A DNA stretch of 21,118 nucleotides. It comes from JASFEQ01 sp050122535. GTDB lineage: Bacteria; Desulfobacterota; DSM-4660; Desulfatiglandales; HGW-15. The translations under genes and the position numbers were made by a program. Location: NCBI GenBank assembly GCA_050122535.1, contig JASFIT010000024.1:1-21118 (forward strand), written 5' to 3'. The notes below the pieces were generated by a model, which had not been told where the DNA came from, made no database searches, and worked only from the letters and a program-made list of their open reading frames with translations. The stretch's first letter is position 1, and every line of letters begins with the position of its first letter. This document shows, piece by piece, positions 14,041 to 21,118 of this stretch.

Positions 14041-15204
14041 ATGGGAAACAACGCCAATAGGCACCAATTGGTTTTCGAAGATAAAGCGATCACCCTGGTA
14101 GGGGCGGCCCACGTATCCAGGGAGAGCGCTGAGCTTGTTGCACAGGTCATTGAAGAAGAAAAACCCGAGACGGTCTGCATTGAACTCTGTGAGTCCAGAT
14201 ATCAATCGCTCACGAAGAAGAAAAAGTGGCAAAACACGGATCTCCTCAAGGTTATCAAAGAGAAGAAGGCTTTCTTGCTCCTCTCCAACCTCATGCTCGC
14301 CTACTTCCAGAAGAAAATCGGAAAGAAGTTGGGGATAAAGCCCGGAGAGGAGGTTTTGCGAGCCATTGCCTCAGCAGAGGCGATTGGGGCCCAGGTACAC
14401 TTGGCGGACAGGGATATCCGTACGACCCTATCCAGGACCTGGCGCGTCATGGGTTTTTGGAGAAAGATAAAGCTTTTAGCGCAGCTAATGACTTCAGCAG
14501 GGCAGATAGATTCCATCCAGGAGGAAGACATTGAGAAGATAAAAAGGAATGATGTCCTGGAAACGCTCCTCTCAGAAATTGGGGAATCCTTTCCGGAAAT
14601 TAAACGCATCTTGATTGATGAAAGAGACCAGTATCTTGCCCATAAGATCAGAACTGCACCCGGCGGCAAGATTGTGGCCGTGGTCGGGGCCGGGCATGTT
14701 CCTGGGATTCAGGCGTATTGGGAAAAGCCGGTCGATGTGGCTGCACTGGAGCAAATACCTCCCAAAGGCCACCTGTCTCGCGTGTTCAAGTGGGGTATCC
14801 CCGCGCTCATATTGGGGATTATCATCTTCGGCTTCTTCTTGGCTGGAACCAGCGGTGGCGCTCACATGATCAAGTGGTGGATTCTGGCTAATGCGGTGCT
14901 GGCAGGCCTTGGAGCCGTCATTGCCCTGGCCCATCCATTGACGGTTCTATCCGCCATTGTTGCCTCTCCCATCACATCCCTCAATCCCATGATAGCTGCG
15001 GGCTGGGTTTCCGGCCTGGTCGAGGCCTTTTTGGGCAAACCGAAAGTGAGAGATTTTGAGAACCTGCCTGAAGACATTTCCACGTTGAAAGGATTTTGGA
15101 GGAATAAGATCACCCGGATTTTGCTTGTGGTGGTGTTTACGAACCTAGGGAGTTCGCTGGGAACCTTCGTGGCCATCCCTCTCATGATGAGAGTCTTCGC
15201 GTAG
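14041..15204 (+). CDS. TraB-family membrane protein
   Basis: The 387-residue protein has an N-terminal TraB domain: ITLVGAAHVSRESAEL (17-32), VCIELCESRY (45-54), a central Glu/Arg helix (ERDQYLAHKI, 194-203) and VVGAGHVPGI (214-223). The two conserved His residues (His24, His219) and the acidic sites resemble the proposed active site of the TraB/GumN/TIKI fold, whose animal member is a metalloprotease. C-terminal membrane helices lie at about 253-270, 277-330 and 357-385, giving the COG1916 layout with the TraB domain probably on the cytoplasmic side. TraB of Enterococcus limits pheromone activity, but the role in Gram-negative bacteria is unknown. The ribosome-binding site is weak (only GGGA some bases upstream). 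A glycosyltransferase gene follows after 46 bases. Confidence 0.9.
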   Translation: MGNNANRHQLVFEDKAITLVGAAHVSRESAELVAQVIEEEKPETVCIELCESRYQSLTKKKKWQNTDLLKVIKEKKAFLLLSNLMLAYFQKKIGKKLGIKPGEEVLRAIASAEAIGAQVHLADRDIRTTLSRTWRVMGFWRKIKLLAQLMTSAGQIDSIQEEDIEKIKRNDVLETLLSEIGESFPEIKRILIDERDQYLAHKIRTAPGGKIVAVVGAGHVPGIQAYWEKPVDVAALEQIPPKGHLSRVFKWGIPALILGIIIFGFFLAGTSGGAHMIKWWILANAVLAGLGAVIALAHPLTVLSAIVASPITSLNPMIAAGWVSGLVEAFLGKPKVRDFENLPEDISTLKGFWRNKITRILLVVVFTNLGSSLGTFVAIPLMMRVFA

Positions 15205-15250
15205 AATCTCGGTTTTTACAAACCAGAACTTTCGTGATATTTGAAGTCTT

Positions 15251-16036
15251 ATGAAAGAGGACGTGCAGAATAAGACCCTGCTCTCTGTTGCCATCATTAC
15301 GAAAAACGAGGAAGAAAGGCTTCCTGATTGTCTGAAAAGCGTCGCGTTTGCAGATGAAGTGCTGGTGGTGGATTCAGGTAGCACGGATGGCACGGTGGAG
15401 TTGGCCAAATCGTTTGGGGCCAGAGTGCTCATAGAAGCGTGGAGAGGTTACTCGGGGCAGAAACAGTACGCCGTTGATCAGTGCCTTCATGACTGGGTTT
15501 TGATACTCGACGCAGATGAAAGGATCCCCCAGGAGACGGCCCAGGTCATAATGGGAGAGTTATCCAGAAATGATGTAGCAATCTCCGCCTTTGGCTTCCG
15601 ACGTAAGAATTACCTCCATGGCAGATGGATCAAGCACTGCGGCTGGTGGCCTGATCGCATTGTCCGTCTCGTAAACAGAAAGATGGGAAGTTTTGATGGC
15701 AGGCCGGTTCATGAAAGATGGGTCACTGAGGGGATCGTAAGAGAACTTGATGCTGCTATCGAACATATCAGCTTCAGAAACTATTCTGAACTTCTGGCCA
15801 AGATGGAGAACTACTCCAACCTCGCCTCAAAAGAATTATTTGAGAAAAATGTCAGGGTGAATGCCGTCACGCCTATGCTTCATGGTCTGTGGATGTTTTT
15901 TAGGACCTATTTCCTGGAATTGGGAGTCCTCGATGGCTTTGACGGCTTCGTCATCTCTACCACGAATGCGGGAGGTTCCTTCCTGAAATACGCCAAAACG
16001 AGAGAGATGAGAGTTGTGAATAGGAGGGGACTCTGA
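15251..16036 (+). CDS. Family 2 glycosyltransferase (WaaE/KdtX-like)
   Basis: The 261-residue GT-A fold enzyme has LSVAIITKNEEERLPDCL (11-28), the nucleotide-binding VVDSGSTDGT (39-48) and the DAD metal motif (87-89), followed by ERIP. The downstream HCGWWPDRIVRLV and GSFDGRPVHE segments are characteristic of WaaE/KdtX-type transferases, which add a sugar to lipopolysaccharide inner core. There is no transmembrane segment, so it would act at the inner face of the inner membrane. Only a weak ribosome-binding site precedes ATG 15251. It stands close behind the TraB gene and away from any other LPS genes in this window, so the acceptor is uncertain. Confidence 0.9.
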   Translation: MKEDVQNKTLLSVAIITKNEEERLPDCLKSVAFADEVLVVDSGSTDGTVELAKSFGARVLIEAWRGYSGQKQYAVDQCLHDWVLILDADERIPQETAQVIMGELSRNDVAISAFGFRRKNYLHGRWIKHCGWWPDRIVRLVNRKMGSFDGRPVHERWVTEGIVRELDAAIEHISFRNYSELLAKMENYSNLASKELFEKNVRVNAVTPMLHGLWMFFRTYFLELGVLDGFDGFVISTTNAGGSFLKYAKTREMRVVNRRGL

Positions 16037-16099
16037 GGGATGTCAATGCAATGAACAATATTCACCACTGAGGCATAGAGAGCACAGAGGGATTAGTTC

Positions 16100-16173
16100 T
16101 TTTGGCCAATCGGGAGACCCGCCCGCCTCGCCTGAGCGGCTCGCGATGGCGGGCAGGCGGCGATTGGCCAAAA
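16100..16173. repeat. GC-rich nested palindrome with perfect 13-base outer arms
   Basis: TTTTGGCCAATCG (16100-16112) and CGATTGGCCAAAA (16161-16173) are perfect inverted copies. Inside, GCCCGCCTCGC (16121-16131) pairs with GCGATGGCGGGC (16143-16154) with one bulged base, and GAGC-G-GCTC lies at the tip. The GC content is far above the flanks, suggesting a mobile or dispersed REP-like element. Confidence 0.75.
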
Positions 16174-16175
16174 TA

Positions 16176-16197
16176 AGCTCAGCCCTTCGGGCGAGCT
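16176..16197. repeat. Hairpin AGCTC-GCCC / GGGC-GAGCT
   Basis: Directly after the palindrome, AGCTC (16176-16180) pairs with GAGCT (16193-16197), with GCCC/GGGC inside, one bulged A and a CTTCGG-type tip. It may be part of the same element. Confidence 0.5.
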
Positions 16198-16373
16198 AGG
16201 AGGCTGCGTATAGGGTGCGAGCGCTTATGCATTACCTTGTGGCTTTTGTGGACTATTGGCTGAGGTCCTTGATGTTAGGCGGGATTTCATATCAGAGGCG
16301 TATACGCTTTCATCTGAAGATGAAGCACTAACAGTAGAGTGAATAACCTCGGCAATAAATGAGCAATCTGAAA

Positions 16374-17588
16374 TTACTGGTATTTTCTTAACTGAAATAC
16401 CTTCTTGTTTTGCTTGGCCGAAATATAATAGAACTTGTCTAAGGGGACATAGACATAGGGCACATCATCTTTTCGACGGTAGAGAAAATGGGAAAGGATC
16501 ATTCGGTTGGCAGCCCTGTGCCCAATGATCATGATGTTGTCAGAGGGCCCACTTAGAAAGAGCGCTTTTTTGATACCACGATCAATTCTCTCTTCCATGG
16601 AGATATACCCTTCTCCCTCAGGATAGACATAATTGTATTTGTCCTTTCTTCTTGCAAAATAGACCTGAGGCATGATTTTCCTGATTTCCTCGTAACTCAT
16701 CCCTTCACACATACCGCTGTTGATTTCATTGAACTCAGCTAAGGGGACGATGGTACAGTTTTCCTGCATATTCTTGATGGGCTCTGCCGTTTGAATCGTT
16801 CTCTTTTTCTGACTTGTAAAAATGAGCGGTATCTTTTTCTTTTTGAAGTGTTCGGCCAAGGCCTGGGCCTGTGCCCTGCCGTTCGCCGTTAAGTCAGCGT
16901 TTCCACCAATCCGGTTTTCCAGATTGAAATAGGTCTCTCCGTGACGGATCAGGTAGAGGTTCTTCACGGTGTCTGTGACAAGGAAATCCCTTATCTGTTC
17001 ATAATAGGGGATATCATGACCTATCTCTTCTTCAAGGATTCTGGTGTGTAGAGAATCCAATTTAATGAAATTTATTTCCGTACCCAAAGAATGATAAATA
17101 GATTCGTAGTAGAAAATTCGCTCTTCAAAACTCTCCATGGCCTTTTCTCGAGTGAGATGGCCAAACTCTGGCATAGCGATCTTCCTCTGTATGCTAGCGC
17201 TGAGGATTTCTGGGTCATTGTTGATACATTCGACGAAGAGGATAGGATGGTCGTTCAACAGGTTCTGAATGGTGTTTCTGCGTTTCAGACTCACATTCGT
17301 CGCATCTAAAATGGCCACGTCTCCATTTCTCCTAAGATAGCTCTGCGCCTTGTCGATGTTAATGAGAGCTATCTTTTCCCGGATAGCCACCCCTTCTTTG
17401 TTCTTCGGATCATAGAATCCGGCATAGGAGGTATTCTGCGGAATCATTTTCCGTCTCAGGTCACCGTTGTTGAAAACCCTGGTTCTGACAGCGTCATGCA
17501 TCAGGTTTTCTTTGAGTTTGGTGGCTGTGATGGATTTGCCCCTTGCGGGAAGACCGACCATCACGATATAGAGTTTATTCTCCTTCAT
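16374..17588 (-). CDS. Bifunctional 6-phosphofructo-2-kinase / fructose-2,6-bisphosphatase
   Basis: The 404-residue protein shows both halves of the animal and plant enzyme in the same order. The kinase half (1-205) has Walker A GLPARGKS (12-19), FNNGDLRR (39-46), and LDATNVSLKRR (94-104; Asp95). The phosphatase half (210-404) has LIRHGE (213-218; phospho-His216), Asn222, TSQKKRTIQTAE (258-269; Arg263), NEINSGMCEGMSYEEI (287-302; Glu288), Arg313, Lys317, Tyr328 and IIGHRAANR (354-362; His357). From memory these match His258, Asn264, Arg307, Glu327, Arg352, Lys356, Tyr367 and His392 of the mammalian enzyme, so the phosphatase looks competent. Its product and substrate, fructose-2,6-bisphosphate, is the classic eukaryotic regulator of glycolysis. 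AGGA lies eight bases before ATG. There is no N- or C-terminal regulatory extension. It diverges from the M48 gene. Confidence 0.95.
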   Translation of the reverse strand: MKENKLYIVMVGLPARGKSITATKLKENLMHDAVRTRVFNNGDLRRKMIPQNTSYAGFYDPKNKEGVAIREKIALINIDKAQSYLRRNGDVAILDATNVSLKRRNTIQNLLNDHPILFVECINNDPEILSASIQRKIAMPEFGHLTREKAMESFEERIFYYESIYHSLGTEINFIKLDSLHTRILEEEIGHDIPYYEQIRDFLVTDTVKNLYLIRHGETYFNLENRIGGNADLTANGRAQAQALAEHFKKKKIPLIFTSQKKRTIQTAEPIKNMQENCTIVPLAEFNEINSGMCEGMSYEEIRKIMPQVYFARRKDKYNYVYPEGEGYISMEERIDRGIKKALFLSGPSDNIMIIGHRAANRMILSHFLYRRKDDVPYVYVPLDKFYYISAKQNKKVFQLRKYQ

Positions 17589-17715
17589 GCCTATATTCCT
17601 GTAATGTGGGCTAAAAAATGGAATACAATACTTTTACAATATGATAAGGTAGAAGTAAACATCTTGCCATCCCGCCATGGGACAGCTTTTCTGCAGAGGC
17701 CCTTCGAACTGAGAG

Positions 17716-18963
17716 ATGATACCTATAAATACAATCCTTATCGCCTATCTCGTCCTATATCTTTTCACTTCCACAGCGGATCTTATTATCGAGGGAATCA
17801 ATGCAAAAAATCTAAAGAAATACAAAGAGCAGGTGCCTGAGCCCTTTAGCGGAATAATAGATGCGGATAAGTTAAGAAAAATAAATCGATACACCATTGA
17901 CAAGATAAATTTCTCCCATGTGGAGACAATCGCTGGAAAGGTCGTCTTTCTTTTCATCATCCTCTCAGGCCTGTTGCCCTGGTTGGCAGATGGCTTGAAA
18001 GATGTCCACTTCGTGTTGGCCGGCCTGGTCTTTTTCGCTATTCCCGGCCTGATTGGGGCCATTGTAGACCTACCATTCGATTATTACCATATCTTCGTGA
18101 TTGAAGAAAAATATGGCTTTAATACGAGAACCCTGAAAACCTGGCTTCTAGATCTGCTCAAGTCACTATTGATAACAGTGATTATCGGAACCGTTCTCCT
18201 ATCCCTTCTTCTCATCATGGTCAAGTATGCAGGAAGCAGTTGGTGGATCTGGGCCTGGCTTATTTTCTTTTCCTTTCAAATACTGATGGCGGTCATCTAC
18301 CCCACAGTGATAGCTCCAATTTTCAACAAGTTTACCCCCCTTGAGCAGGACGAGCTTTCAGAGAAAATAGAGCATCTTGCAGAAAATGAAGGGTTTACCC
18401 TTAAGGGTGTGTTTCAGATGGATGCCACAAAAAGGAGCCGGCATACGAATGCCTATCTATCGGGTTTAGGAAAGAGCAAGAGAATTGTGCTCTTCGATAC
18501 CCTGATACAGGCCCACGAAGATGATGAGATCCTGGCTGTGCTCGCCCATGAGATGGGACACCTTAAAAGGAATCATATAAAGAAACAGCTTGTTATCATG
18601 GGCCTTTCGTCTGTCGTGCTCTTTTATCTTGCCTCCGAGATGATTAGTTGGCAGAGTATGTATCAATCGTTTGGGTTTTCCTCCATGCCAGCCTATGCGG
18701 GACTATTTCTCGTGGCGGTTCTCTGGGAGCCCGTCGGCTTTTTCCTCTCACCCATAGCCATGGCTATTTCCAGACGATTTGAACGACAGGCTGATCGCCA
18801 CGCCTTCAAGGCCATGAAGGTGGCCGAGCCGCTCATATTGGCTTTGAAAAAGATGGCCCGGGATAATCTTTCCAATCTCCGGCCGCACCCCATATATGTC
18901 TGGTTTAACTACTCTCATCCTCCCCTATTGGAGAGAATTCAGACCCTTCAGGACATGACCTAA
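17716..18963 (+). CDS. M48-family (Ste24/CAAX-type) membrane metallopeptidase
   Basis: The 415-residue length and layout match Ste24/CAAX prenyl protease 1. Residues 1-200 are an N-terminal region with several membrane helices, including the conserved DLPFDYYHIFVIEEKYGFNT segment (118-137). The zinc motif AHEMGH (277-282; His278, Glu279, His282) follows, then two membrane helices, and the third ligand Glu356 with Asp360 in FERQADRHA. SHPPLLERI near the end is also typical. In eukaryotes Ste24 cleaves prenylated proteins. Bacteria lack prenyl-CAAX proteins, so a quality-control or HtpX-like role is more likely here. The start at ATG 17716 has only a weak ribosome-binding site. The 127-base divergent gap to the PFK-2 gene is AT-rich and must hold promoters for both, but I could not place them firmly. 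Confidence 0.95.
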   Translation: MIPINTILIAYLVLYLFTSTADLIIEGINAKNLKKYKEQVPEPFSGIIDADKLRKINRYTIDKINFSHVETIAGKVVFLFIILSGLLPWLADGLKDVHFVLAGLVFFAIPGLIGAIVDLPFDYYHIFVIEEKYGFNTRTLKTWLLDLLKSLLITVIIGTVLLSLLLIMVKYAGSSWWIWAWLIFFSFQILMAVIYPTVIAPIFNKFTPLEQDELSEKIEHLAENEGFTLKGVFQMDATKRSRHTNAYLSGLGKSKRIVLFDTLIQAHEDDEILAVLAHEMGHLKRNHIKKQLVIMGLSSVVLFYLASEMISWQSMYQSFGFSSMPAYAGLFLVAVLWEPVGFFLSPIAMAISRRFERQADRHAFKAMKVAEPLILALKKMARDNLSNLRPHPIYVWFNYSHPPLLERIQTLQDMT

Positions 18964-19004
18964 GCGGTTCTCATGAGGGCGCGTTACCTGGTCGAAGTTA
19001 CGAC

Positions 19005-19032
19005 TTGAAGATTTTACCTGAGAAACTATAAT
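19005..19032 (+). promoter_or_regulatory. Sigma-70 promoter of the Bax-inhibitor-1 family gene
   Basis: TTGAAG (19005-19010; four of six) and a perfect TATAAT (19027-19032) are separated by 16 bases. Transcription would start near 19040, about 40 bases before the ATG. Confidence 0.65.
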
Positions 19033-19078
19033 AAACGGGTGTAGAGAAAACAGCAGGATAAAGCTGAGGAGGTTTTAG

Positions 19079-19786
19079 ATGGCAGAACCCATTTCCGTAC
19101 CTAAGCCAACGGCAGAGGTCCTGGTCAATGATTATGTTCGAAGTGTCTATAACTGGATGTGTATAGGGCTTGCACTGACCGGTTTTGTGGCCTTCTACAT
19201 ATCCACCAATGAGACCCTATTACGCCTCGTTTTCAGTAACAGTCTTATCTTTTTTGGCCTCATATTGGCCGAATTTGCCCTGGTCTTCGCCATAGCCGGT
19301 ATGGTGAACAGGATGAGCGCAGGCACAGCTACGGCGCTGTTTGTGATATATTCCACACTGAACGGTGTGGTTCTCTCGTTCATTTTCCTGGCCTATACCC
19401 GCGCATCCATAGCCAGCACCTTTTTCATCTGCGCTGCCACCTTTCTGGCATGCAGCATATATGGCTGGATCACCAAAAGAGATCTAACATCCCTAGGCGG
19501 GTTTCTCTTCATGGGCCTGATCGGGATCATTATCGCCTCAGTGGTTAATTGGTTTGTCAGGAGCAGTGCCATGCACATGATTATAAGCTATATTGGGGTC
19601 TTTGTCTTTGTGGGACTTACGGCCTACGATACGCAGAGAATAAAGAATATGGCACGAGCTCAGCCTGCTGGCCTTGAAGGGGCTGTGATCAGAAAAGGCG
19701 CCATCTTGGGGGCACTCTCCTTATATCTTGACTTCATCAATCTCTTTTTGATGCTGCTCAGGATTTTTGGCCAGAGTCGGGATTAA
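19079..19786 (+). CDS. Bax-inhibitor-1 / YccA-family membrane protein
   Basis: The 235-residue protein has seven hydrophobic segments. The family signatures are VNDYVRSVYNWMCIGLALTG (16-35), the mid-protein GYSTLNG-like IYSTLNGVVLS (90-100), TAYDTQRIK (181-189; Asp184) and the terminal LSLYLDFINLFLMLLRIFG (213-231; Asp218). The two aspartates correspond to the pair that controls pH-dependent calcium leak in Bacillus YetJ. In E. coli the related YccA interacts with the FtsH protease, so a role in membrane-protein quality control is possible. A strong GAGGAGG precedes the ATG, and the gene has its own promoter, so it is probably well expressed. The radical SAM gene follows after about 90 bases. 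Confidence 0.95.
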   Translation: MAEPISVPKPTAEVLVNDYVRSVYNWMCIGLALTGFVAFYISTNETLLRLVFSNSLIFFGLILAEFALVFAIAGMVNRMSAGTATALFVIYSTLNGVVLSFIFLAYTRASIASTFFICAATFLACSIYGWITKRDLTSLGGFLFMGLIGIIIASVVNWFVRSSAMHMIISYIGVFVFVGLTAYDTQRIKNMARAQPAGLEGAVIRKGAILGALSLYLDFINLFLMLLRIFGQSRD

Positions 19787-19875
19787 AGGCACACCAGGCC
19801 GACCCATACATGGAAATCCGTGGTGTAAAAAGCATTTGGGCCCACACCCAAATATCCTGAGAGGTCTAAATCAGC

Positions 19876-20808
19876 ATGGAGCCGTCCTATTTGGAATTGT
19901 TTAGGGAAGGGGAGCTCTCGAGCCGCATCGAAAAGGCGATTGAACTTATGGCGTCGTGCAGACTCTGTCCACGCGAATGCCAAGTGGACCGCCTGGAGGG
20001 CGAGATGGGTTACTGCGAAACGGGGAGAAAGGCTCGAGTTTCAAGCTATAACGCCCATTTTGGCGAAGAATCGCCCCTGGTGGGAAGACATGGGTCTGGG
20101 ACCATCTTTGTCAGTTCCTGCAATCTGCTCTGCAGTTTTTGCCAAAACTATGATATCAGTCACTTGAAAGAGGGCGTAGAGGTTGAGCCTGAGCATATTG
20201 CAGCCATGATGATACAACTTCTGGAGAGGGGCTGTCACAATATAAATTTTGTAACACCCACCCATGTGGTTCCCCAATTGCTTGAAGCCTTGATCCTGGC
20301 CGTGGAGCAGGGTCTGAATATACCCCTAGTTTATAATTCCGGCGGCTACGACAAGGTGGAAACGCTGGAGCTTTTGGACGGCATTTTTGATATTTACATG
20401 CCCGATTTCAAGTTCTGGGATGGAAAATGGGCAGAGAGGTATTGCGAGGCCCCTGATTATCCGGACGTTGCCATGGCGGCCCTCATGGAGATGCACCGGC
20501 AGGTGGGAGACCTGATCATAGATGATCAAGGCCTGGCACTTAAAGGGTTACTGGTGAGACACTTGGTCATGCCAGACAATATTGCGGGGTCTGAAAGGGT
20601 ATTTGAATTTCTGGTCAAAAAGATCTCTCCAAACACGTATGTGAATGTTATGGACCAGTACAGGCCGTGTGGAGAAGCGCATAAGGATGAACATATCAAT
20701 CGCCGTTTGTCATCTCAGGAGTTCAGAGATGCCACGGATACGGCGCGGAAAGCGGGCCTCACGCGACTCGACCCCAGGGATCGAATTCGACTGGTTTTTG
20801 GACTGTGA
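19876..20808 (+). CDS. PflX-type radical SAM protein (COG1313, pyruvate-formate-lyase-activase-like)
   Basis: The 310-residue enzyme has the radical SAM cluster motif CNLLCSFC (Cys82, Cys86, Cys89) followed by QNYDIS. An N-terminal Cys group (Cys28, Cys31, Cys35, Cys47; CRLCPREC then GYC) is typical of COG1313 and may bind a second cluster or zinc. FVTPTHVVPQ (around 125-135), YNSGGYDKVETLELLDG and VRHLVMPDN are further family markers. These proteins are labelled pyruvate-formate-lyase activase-like, but no glycyl-radical enzyme is present here and their substrate is unknown. It is not the radical SAM partner of MEMO-type systems. GAGG lies about 11 bases before the ATG. The phosphatase gene overlaps its stop by one base. 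Confidence 0.92.
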   Translation: MEPSYLELFREGELSSRIEKAIELMASCRLCPRECQVDRLEGEMGYCETGRKARVSSYNAHFGEESPLVGRHGSGTIFVSSCNLLCSFCQNYDISHLKEGVEVEPEHIAAMMIQLLERGCHNINFVTPTHVVPQLLEALILAVEQGLNIPLVYNSGGYDKVETLELLDGIFDIYMPDFKFWDGKWAERYCEAPDYPDVAMAALMEMHRQVGDLIIDDQGLALKGLLVRHLVMPDNIAGSERVFEFLVKKISPNTYVNVMDQYRPCGEAHKDEHINRRLSSQEFRDATDTARKAGLTRLDPRDRIRLVFGL

Positions 20809-21118
20809 TGGAAAACGACAGGTTATTTATCATTGGCGATATTCATGGCTGTCTGGATCCGCTTAGAAGGATGATGGACATGATCGACTGGCGACCTGAG
20901 GAAGACGGTCTGATCTTCCTTGGAGACTACATAGATCGCGGACTGGATTCCAAGGGTGTGGTGGATTATATTATTGAAATTTCAAATTCCTATCCCCTCG
21001 TTCAATGTCTCATGGGGAACCATGAGAATATCTTGCTGGATTTCTTAAGTACTGGAGACCCGAGGCTGTTGCTTCTCAATGGGGGAATAACCACCTTAGA
21101 AAGCTACCAGGTGGAGGA
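20808..21118 (+). CDS. PP1-like serine/threonine phosphatase or related metallophosphoesterase (3' end outside window)
   Basis: The ATG at 20808-20810 shares its A with the stop codon of the radical SAM gene, so the two are translationally coupled. The visible 103 residues carry the three metal motifs of the PPP family in order: GDIHG (10-14), GDYIDRG (39-45) and GNHE (70-73). The spacing is that of bacterial PrpA/PP1-like enzymes. The C-terminal half with the remaining His ligands is cut off by the window edge. Protein dephosphorylation or diadenosine tetraphosphate hydrolysis are both possible for the family. Confidence 0.93.
   Translation, partial: MENDRLFIIGDIHGCLDPLRRMMDMIDWRPEEDGLIFLGDYIDRGLDSKGVVDYIIEISNSYPLVQCLMGNHENILLDFLSTGDPRLLLLNGGITTLESYQVE

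Larger units (their letters stand above)
16037..16373. other. Repeat-rich gap between convergent genes
   Basis: No gene is supported here. The left part has a CACCACTGAGGCATAGAGAG-type word, common in bacterial intergenic DNA, then the palindrome at 16100-16173 and the hairpin at 16176-16197. A further stem-loop at 16306-16326 (GCTT-T-CATC / GATG-AAGC, loop TGAA) lies 48 bases beyond the end of the minus-strand PFK-2 gene and may protect its 3' end, but lacks a T-run. Confidence 0.5.

Noticed and set aside
19876..20808. Idea that MEMO (2205) and this radical SAM protein form an AmmeMemoRadiSam system
   Set aside because: They are 17 kb apart, no AMMECR1 gene is present, and the N-terminal Cys pattern fits the PflX/COG1313 group.
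1..21118. CRISPR array, insertion sequence or prophage
   Set aside because: There is no regularly spaced repeat-spacer pattern, no transposase or phage gene, and the inverted repeats are single elements.

Overview
The window looks like a chromosomal segment of a mesophilic, Gram-negative member of the Desulfobacterota (former Deltaproteobacteria), probably a sulfate-reducing or syntrophic lineage. This placement is inference. It rests on the MinD/ParA plus J-domain/HTH pair at the left edge, CooT, MEMO-family, PAC2 and COG3357-type genes, a LysM protein, a LPS-type glycosyltransferase, frequent TTG/GTG starts behind good Shine-Dalgarno sites, and palindromic intergenic repeats of a kind common in that phylum. 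I see no phage, transposase, integrase or CRISPR array. Apart from the repeats it reads as ordinary core/accessory chromosome.

Left part (1-7200): the end of a MinD/ParA-type ATPase overlaps a J-domain/RodZ-type HTH protein, closed by a terminator. Then come a convergent site-2 protease homologue, a MEMO-family protein followed by a sensorless histidine kinase, and a response regulator that converges on the kinase with tails overlapping by 8 bp. A repeat-rich gap leads to a possible metal-handling pair (a 65-residue His-containing helical protein and CooT), a sirtuin, and a convergent PAC2 protein.

Middle (7200-13750): an unrecognised 462-residue protein with a degenerate histidine-kinase-like H-box is followed by a secreted or anchored LysM protein with a clear internal duplication. 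Next is a small hidden transcription unit on the minus strand (9518-9962): a near-consensus promoter, a strong ribosome-binding site, a 23-residue hydrophobic peptide, a 57-residue zinc ribbon and a terminator. The two short reading frames may be one frameshifted membrane-anchored zinc ribbon. After it come tRNA-Arg(UCU), a second HTH/zinc-ribbon regulator and a 1013-residue exported two-module M16 peptidase.

Right part (13750-21118): a TraB-family membrane protein and a family 2 glycosyltransferase lead to a repeat-rich gap. Beyond it, a bifunctional 6-phosphofructo-2-kinase/fructose-2,6-bisphosphatase, a eukaryote-like and rare enzyme in bacteria, is transcribed away from a Ste24-type M48 protease. 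A Bax-inhibitor-1 family protein with its own promoter, a PflX-type radical SAM protein and the start of a PP1-like phosphatase finish the window.

Taken together, the window is rich in membrane and envelope proteolysis (M50, M16, M48, LysM, BI-1) and in families better known from eukaryotes (MEMO, sirtuin, PAC2, TraB, PFK-2/FBPase-2, Ste24, BI-1, PP1-like). The strongest items to follow up are the hidden peptide/zinc-ribbon unit, the PFK-2/FBPase-2 and the unknown 462-residue protein.
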